8,483 nt of DNA from Planctomycetota bacterium (GTDB lineage Bacteria > Planctomycetota > Phycisphaerae > WQYP01): assembly GCA_021852225.1 (NCBI GenBank), contig JAJZOA010000205.1:1-8483 (forward strand), in the 5' to 3' direction. Below, in pieces: positions 6,508 to 8,483 of the stretch. The translations under genes and the position numbers were made by a program. The stretch's first letter is position 1; each line of letters starts with the position of its first letter. Below the pieces are notes generated by a model. That model made no database searches, was not told the origin of the DNA, and worked only from the letters and a program-made list of their open reading frames with translations.

Positions 6508-7850
6508 TGCAGGCTCCCGGGTTTGCCCACACCTGAATCCGGATGATCTTCCGGTGGCGAACCGGCGGTTGCGGAAAGCGTCTCTGCCTTATCCGCCACG
6601 CATATTCGCACCCGGCCGACGCGCGGGCCGCGCATGGTTTCCACCGTAAGCCGGACATTGGGCAGCCGCACCGAATCCCCGGGTCTGGGAACGCGGCCGA
6701 GTTCGGCGTAAATCAGCCCACCGAGGGTCGCCGCCCGCCGGGAGGCATTTCGTCCGCTCAGCAGTTCAGCACAATCCAGCAAGGATACATCCCCCGATGC
6801 GGTCCATTCGTCCGGCCCGGCTGGTTCCAGCCTTTCGTTCACCGGGTCACCGGGTTCTGAAATTTCGCCGATCAATTGTTCCACAACATCTTCAATGGAT
6901 ACCAGTCCGGCCACTCCACCAAACTCATCGACCACAATTGCCATCTGGATATGGTTGTCGCGAAAGGTGTTCAGCAGGCGTCCGACGGATTGAAGCTCGG
7001 GAACAAATTGCACCGGCTTGAGCAGTGCTTTAAGCGCAACGGTTGAAGCGGGCTTTTCCAGAAGCAGAGCCTTGGCATACACCACGCCCAATATACTGTC
7101 TATCTGCCGGTCATAAACAGGAATTTTGGATAAATGCGTCCGCAGGAACAGTTCGCGCAAATCTTCGATGGGGCGACCAATATCAAAGCCGACCATATTC
7201 ACGCGCGGCACCATGACATGGCGCACGCGCAATTCGCCCAACCTCAGCACACGTTCGATCAACTGATTTTCACCCACATCAATCATTCCCTCTGTCTGGG
7301 AAAGCGCCAGAAGTTCACGTAATTCACCCAGCGACAGCCCTTCCGGGCTTTGCGGTCGACCAATCAACCGGGCCGCCGGCAGAATTACCAGTTTTTGAAG
7401 CACCGAGACCGCCGGTAAAAGAGTCCGAACCAGCGGCAGCAGCAACGCGGCAAAAACAGGTGCCAAGGAACGGTTGAATGTGCGGCCGATCATTTTCGGC
7501 ATTACTTCGCCGACATAGGCCACCAGCAGAAGTGGTGCTGGCGCACAAGCCAGAGCCACAGCGCCGCCGGACCGCCGGGCAATGGAGGCGAGCAGGACGC
7601 TGCTGAAAATAAATACCAGGGTGGTACAGGCCATGTTAAACAACAAAATGACAATTAACAGGGACCGGCCCATATCCCGCAGGCGGGCCACGGTGGCTTC
7701 GCGGCGGCTGCGGCTTTTTCGAAAATAAAGAATATCCGCCCGTGTCAGCGAAAAAATGGCTGTTTCACTGCATGAAAACACCGCGGCCAACAGGAGCGTC
7801 GCCCCCGCGGGGAGAATGACATTGATATGATCCAGCAGAAGTTTCATCAT
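6504..7850 (-). CDS. CorC/HlyC-family CNNM-CBS transporter-like protein
   Basis: From the ATG at 7850 the protein has 448 residues in the standard three-part order. The CNNM membrane domain has helices near 5-27, 63-91, 99-118 and 128-160, with SCSETAIFSL around Glu29 and GEVMPK at 114-119. A CBS pair spans about 210-326 and ends in the conserved DEFGG (308-312) and IEDVVEQLIGEI run. A CorC_HlyC domain covers about 346-418, with the typical GGLIYAELGRVPRPGD stretch. Relatives in bacteria are linked to Mg2+/Co2+ efflux and tolerance; the ion here is inferred. The frame also opens at a TTG (7905-7907), which would add 19 polar residues. The ATG pair at 7850/7847 fits the family's start better, although neither site has a well-placed Shine-Dalgarno. 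A short tail rich in Pro, Gly and Ser follows the last domain. It is the first gene of the minus-strand block and is divergent from the lipoprotein gene. Confidence 0.92.
   Translation of the reverse strand: MMKLLLDHINVILPAGATLLLAAVFSCSETAIFSLTRADILYFRKSRSRREATVARLRDMGRSLLIVILLFNMACTTLVFIFSSVLLASIARRSGGAVALACAPAPLLLVAYVGEVMPKMIGRTFNRSLAPVFAALLLPLVRTLLPAVSVLQKLVILPAARLIGRPQSPEGLSLGELRELLALSQTEGMIDVGENQLIERVLRLGELRVRHVMVPRVNMVGFDIGRPIEDLRELFLRTHLSKIPVYDRQIDSILGVVYAKALLLEKPASTVALKALLKPVQFVPELQSVGRLLNTFRDNHIQMAIVVDEFGGVAGLVSIEDVVEQLIGEISEPGDPVNERLEPAGPDEWTASGDVSLLDCAELLSGRNASRRAATLGGLIYAELGRVPRPGDSVRLPNVRLTVETMRGPRVGRVRICVADKAETLSATAGSPPEDHPDSGVGKPGSLQ
6514..6518 (-). promoter_or_regulatory. Ribosome binding site for the second CNNM gene
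   Basis: GGGAG on the minus strand lies six bases before the ATG at 6507, inside the end of the upstream gene. It supports that start and suggests direct initiation as well as coupling through the ATGA overlap. Confidence 0.6.
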
Positions 7851-7900
7851 GCCAAAAAAGCCCAGGGCCGCCGGCGCGTGTTTTTCGTCGCCGCCGATGT

Positions 7901-7929
7901 TTGACAATATCCTATTTTCGCCGAATATG
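7901..7929 (+). promoter_or_regulatory. Candidate promoter for the lipoprotein gene
   Basis: A perfect TTGACA (-35) at 7901-7906 is followed 17 bp later by AATATG (7924-7929), a weak -10 with three of six consensus matches. Transcription would start near 7936, almost at the ATG at 7938, and no Shine-Dalgarno precedes that ATG, so the mRNA might be leaderless. The -35 overlaps the alternative TTG start of the divergent gene. Confidence 0.35.
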
Positions 7930-7950
7930 CCCGGTTTATGAAAGTGTCAT
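7922..7950 (-). promoter_or_regulatory. Candidate promoter for the CNNM gene block
   Basis: On the minus strand ATGACA (7950-7945, five of six matches to TTGACA) lies 17 bp before TATTCG (7927-7922, three of six matches to TATAAT). Transcription would begin near 7915. The weak -10 overlaps that of the opposing promoter candidate, so the two could exclude each other. Both calls rest on short motifs only. Confidence 0.25.
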
Positions 7951-8483
7951 GGAAAAAATATTGGATAGCCGTTTCGGGCGGTCAAGTTGGCGAGCCGGTA
8001 GCAAGCCGCCGACGGAGCATTTGGCGCGTCGGTCTGGCGGTGTGGTTCGCACTGCTGCTGGCCATCGCTGGCTCCTGTGCGCAGAATCCGGATACGCCGA
8101 CCGGACGGGGCATACGGATTGGGCGCCTTGCACACAGACTGGCGAATGCGGCCAACCCTTATCGTCAAAGAATCCGGGCGGATCGGCAACTTGCGGCCCT
8201 TGTGGGAACGAACAGTTCTATCCGGCTTCATTTGTTGACTGACATTATTTGCGACCCAACAGATTCGCCGCGAATTAAAGTTTATGCCCTGGCGCGTCTG
8301 GCCCACTGCGAACCGGGCCTGGCCAGACACCTCCTCCATCGGCGGATTTATAAAATGGAGCACTGGCGGGTGTTAACCGCGGCCTGCCAATGGGCTGTTT
8401 CCCTGCATGACCGCGGGTCTTTGAACGCACTTTTTCGATCACTGAAGCGTCCGGCACGGCACATAGCCAAATATGCGAATGTA
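7938..8483 (+). CDS. Probable lipoprotein or membrane-anchored helical-repeat protein, 3' end outside the window
   Basis: An open frame of 182 codons runs from ATG 7938 to the last base with no stop, so the gene continues beyond the window. A basic N-terminal region of about 30 residues (including RRR) precedes a hydrophobic core (VGLAVWFALLLAIAGS, 31-46) and Cys47. AGSC is an imperfect lipobox, since Ala stands at -3 where Leu, Val or Ile is usual, so a lipoprotein is likely but signal peptidase I cleavage or a simple membrane anchor is possible. Residues 80-180 are helical and rich in Leu, Ala and Arg (IRLHLLTDIIC, IKVYALARLAHC, HWRVLTAACQWAVS), in a pattern that suggests HEAT- or TPR-like alpha repeats; I do not recognise the family. 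The next upstream stop in frame is at 7902-7904 and no earlier ATG, GTG or TTG occurs. It is divergent from the CNNM genes. Confidence 0.72.
   Translation, partial: MKVSWKKYWIAVSGGQVGEPVASRRRSIWRVGLAVWFALLLAIAGSCAQNPDTPTGRGIRIGRLAHRLANAANPYRQRIRADRQLAALVGTNSSIRLHLLTDIICDPTDSPRIKVYALARLAHCEPGLARHLLHRRIYKMEHWRVLTAACQWAVSLHDRGSLNALFRSLKRPARHIAKYANV

Noticed and set aside
6137..6658. 173-codon minus-strand frame across the CNNM gene junction
   Set aside because: It is out of frame with both genes, whose motifs and ATGA overlap account for this stretch.
5479..7850. Naming the CNNM proteins hemolysins
   Set aside because: The label is a legacy of TlyC; the domains indicate a cation-transport-type membrane family and nothing suggests a toxin.
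7947..8363. 138-codon minus-strand frame opposite the lipoprotein gene
   Set aside because: The plus-strand frame here is open for 182 codons with a signal-like N terminus, while this one is low-complexity Arg/Pro-rich and has no features.

Overview
The window comes from a moderately GC-rich bacterial chromosome. The lipoprotein-like signal, the two CNNM/CorC membrane proteins and the flavoprotein/ketosynthase pair would fit a Gram-negative lineage such as Planctomycetota or Verrucomicrobiota. That placement is an impression from gene content, and no rRNA or other marker gene is present to confirm it. I see no tRNA, rRNA, CRISPR array, transposase or phage gene.

Layout. Bases 1-322 hold no convincing gene, but they contain two short GATC-rich arrays, one with an 8-bp and one with a 7-bp period, that also form an inverted repeat. 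A plus-strand NAD(P)-dependent aldehyde dehydrogenase follows (323-1759). It converges with a minus-strand block of four genes read from 7850 down to 1823. In transcription order these are a full-length CNNM/CBS/CorC transporter-like protein, a shorter CNNM/CBS paralogue, a flavin-dependent halogenase-family oxidoreductase, and a 758-residue protein that joins a complete ketosynthase to a second, nucleophile-less half ketosynthase. Both gene pairs in the block overlap by ATGA. A 117-bp gap separates the pairs, so there may be one transcript or two. A divergent plus-strand gene for a probable lipoprotein with helical-repeat character begins at 7938 and runs off the window's end.

How the genes may work together. 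The two CNNM proteins probably act together in the inner membrane in divalent cation handling. The flavoprotein and the ketosynthase fusion look like a translationally coupled pair from a specialised fatty-acid or polyketide pathway, similar in logic to aryl-polyene-type clusters, but no acyl carrier protein, ketoreductase or dehydratase lies next to them. That pair is the strongest candidate for undescribed biology here. The aldehyde dehydrogenase is on the opposite strand, and a shared pathway cannot be shown from sequence.
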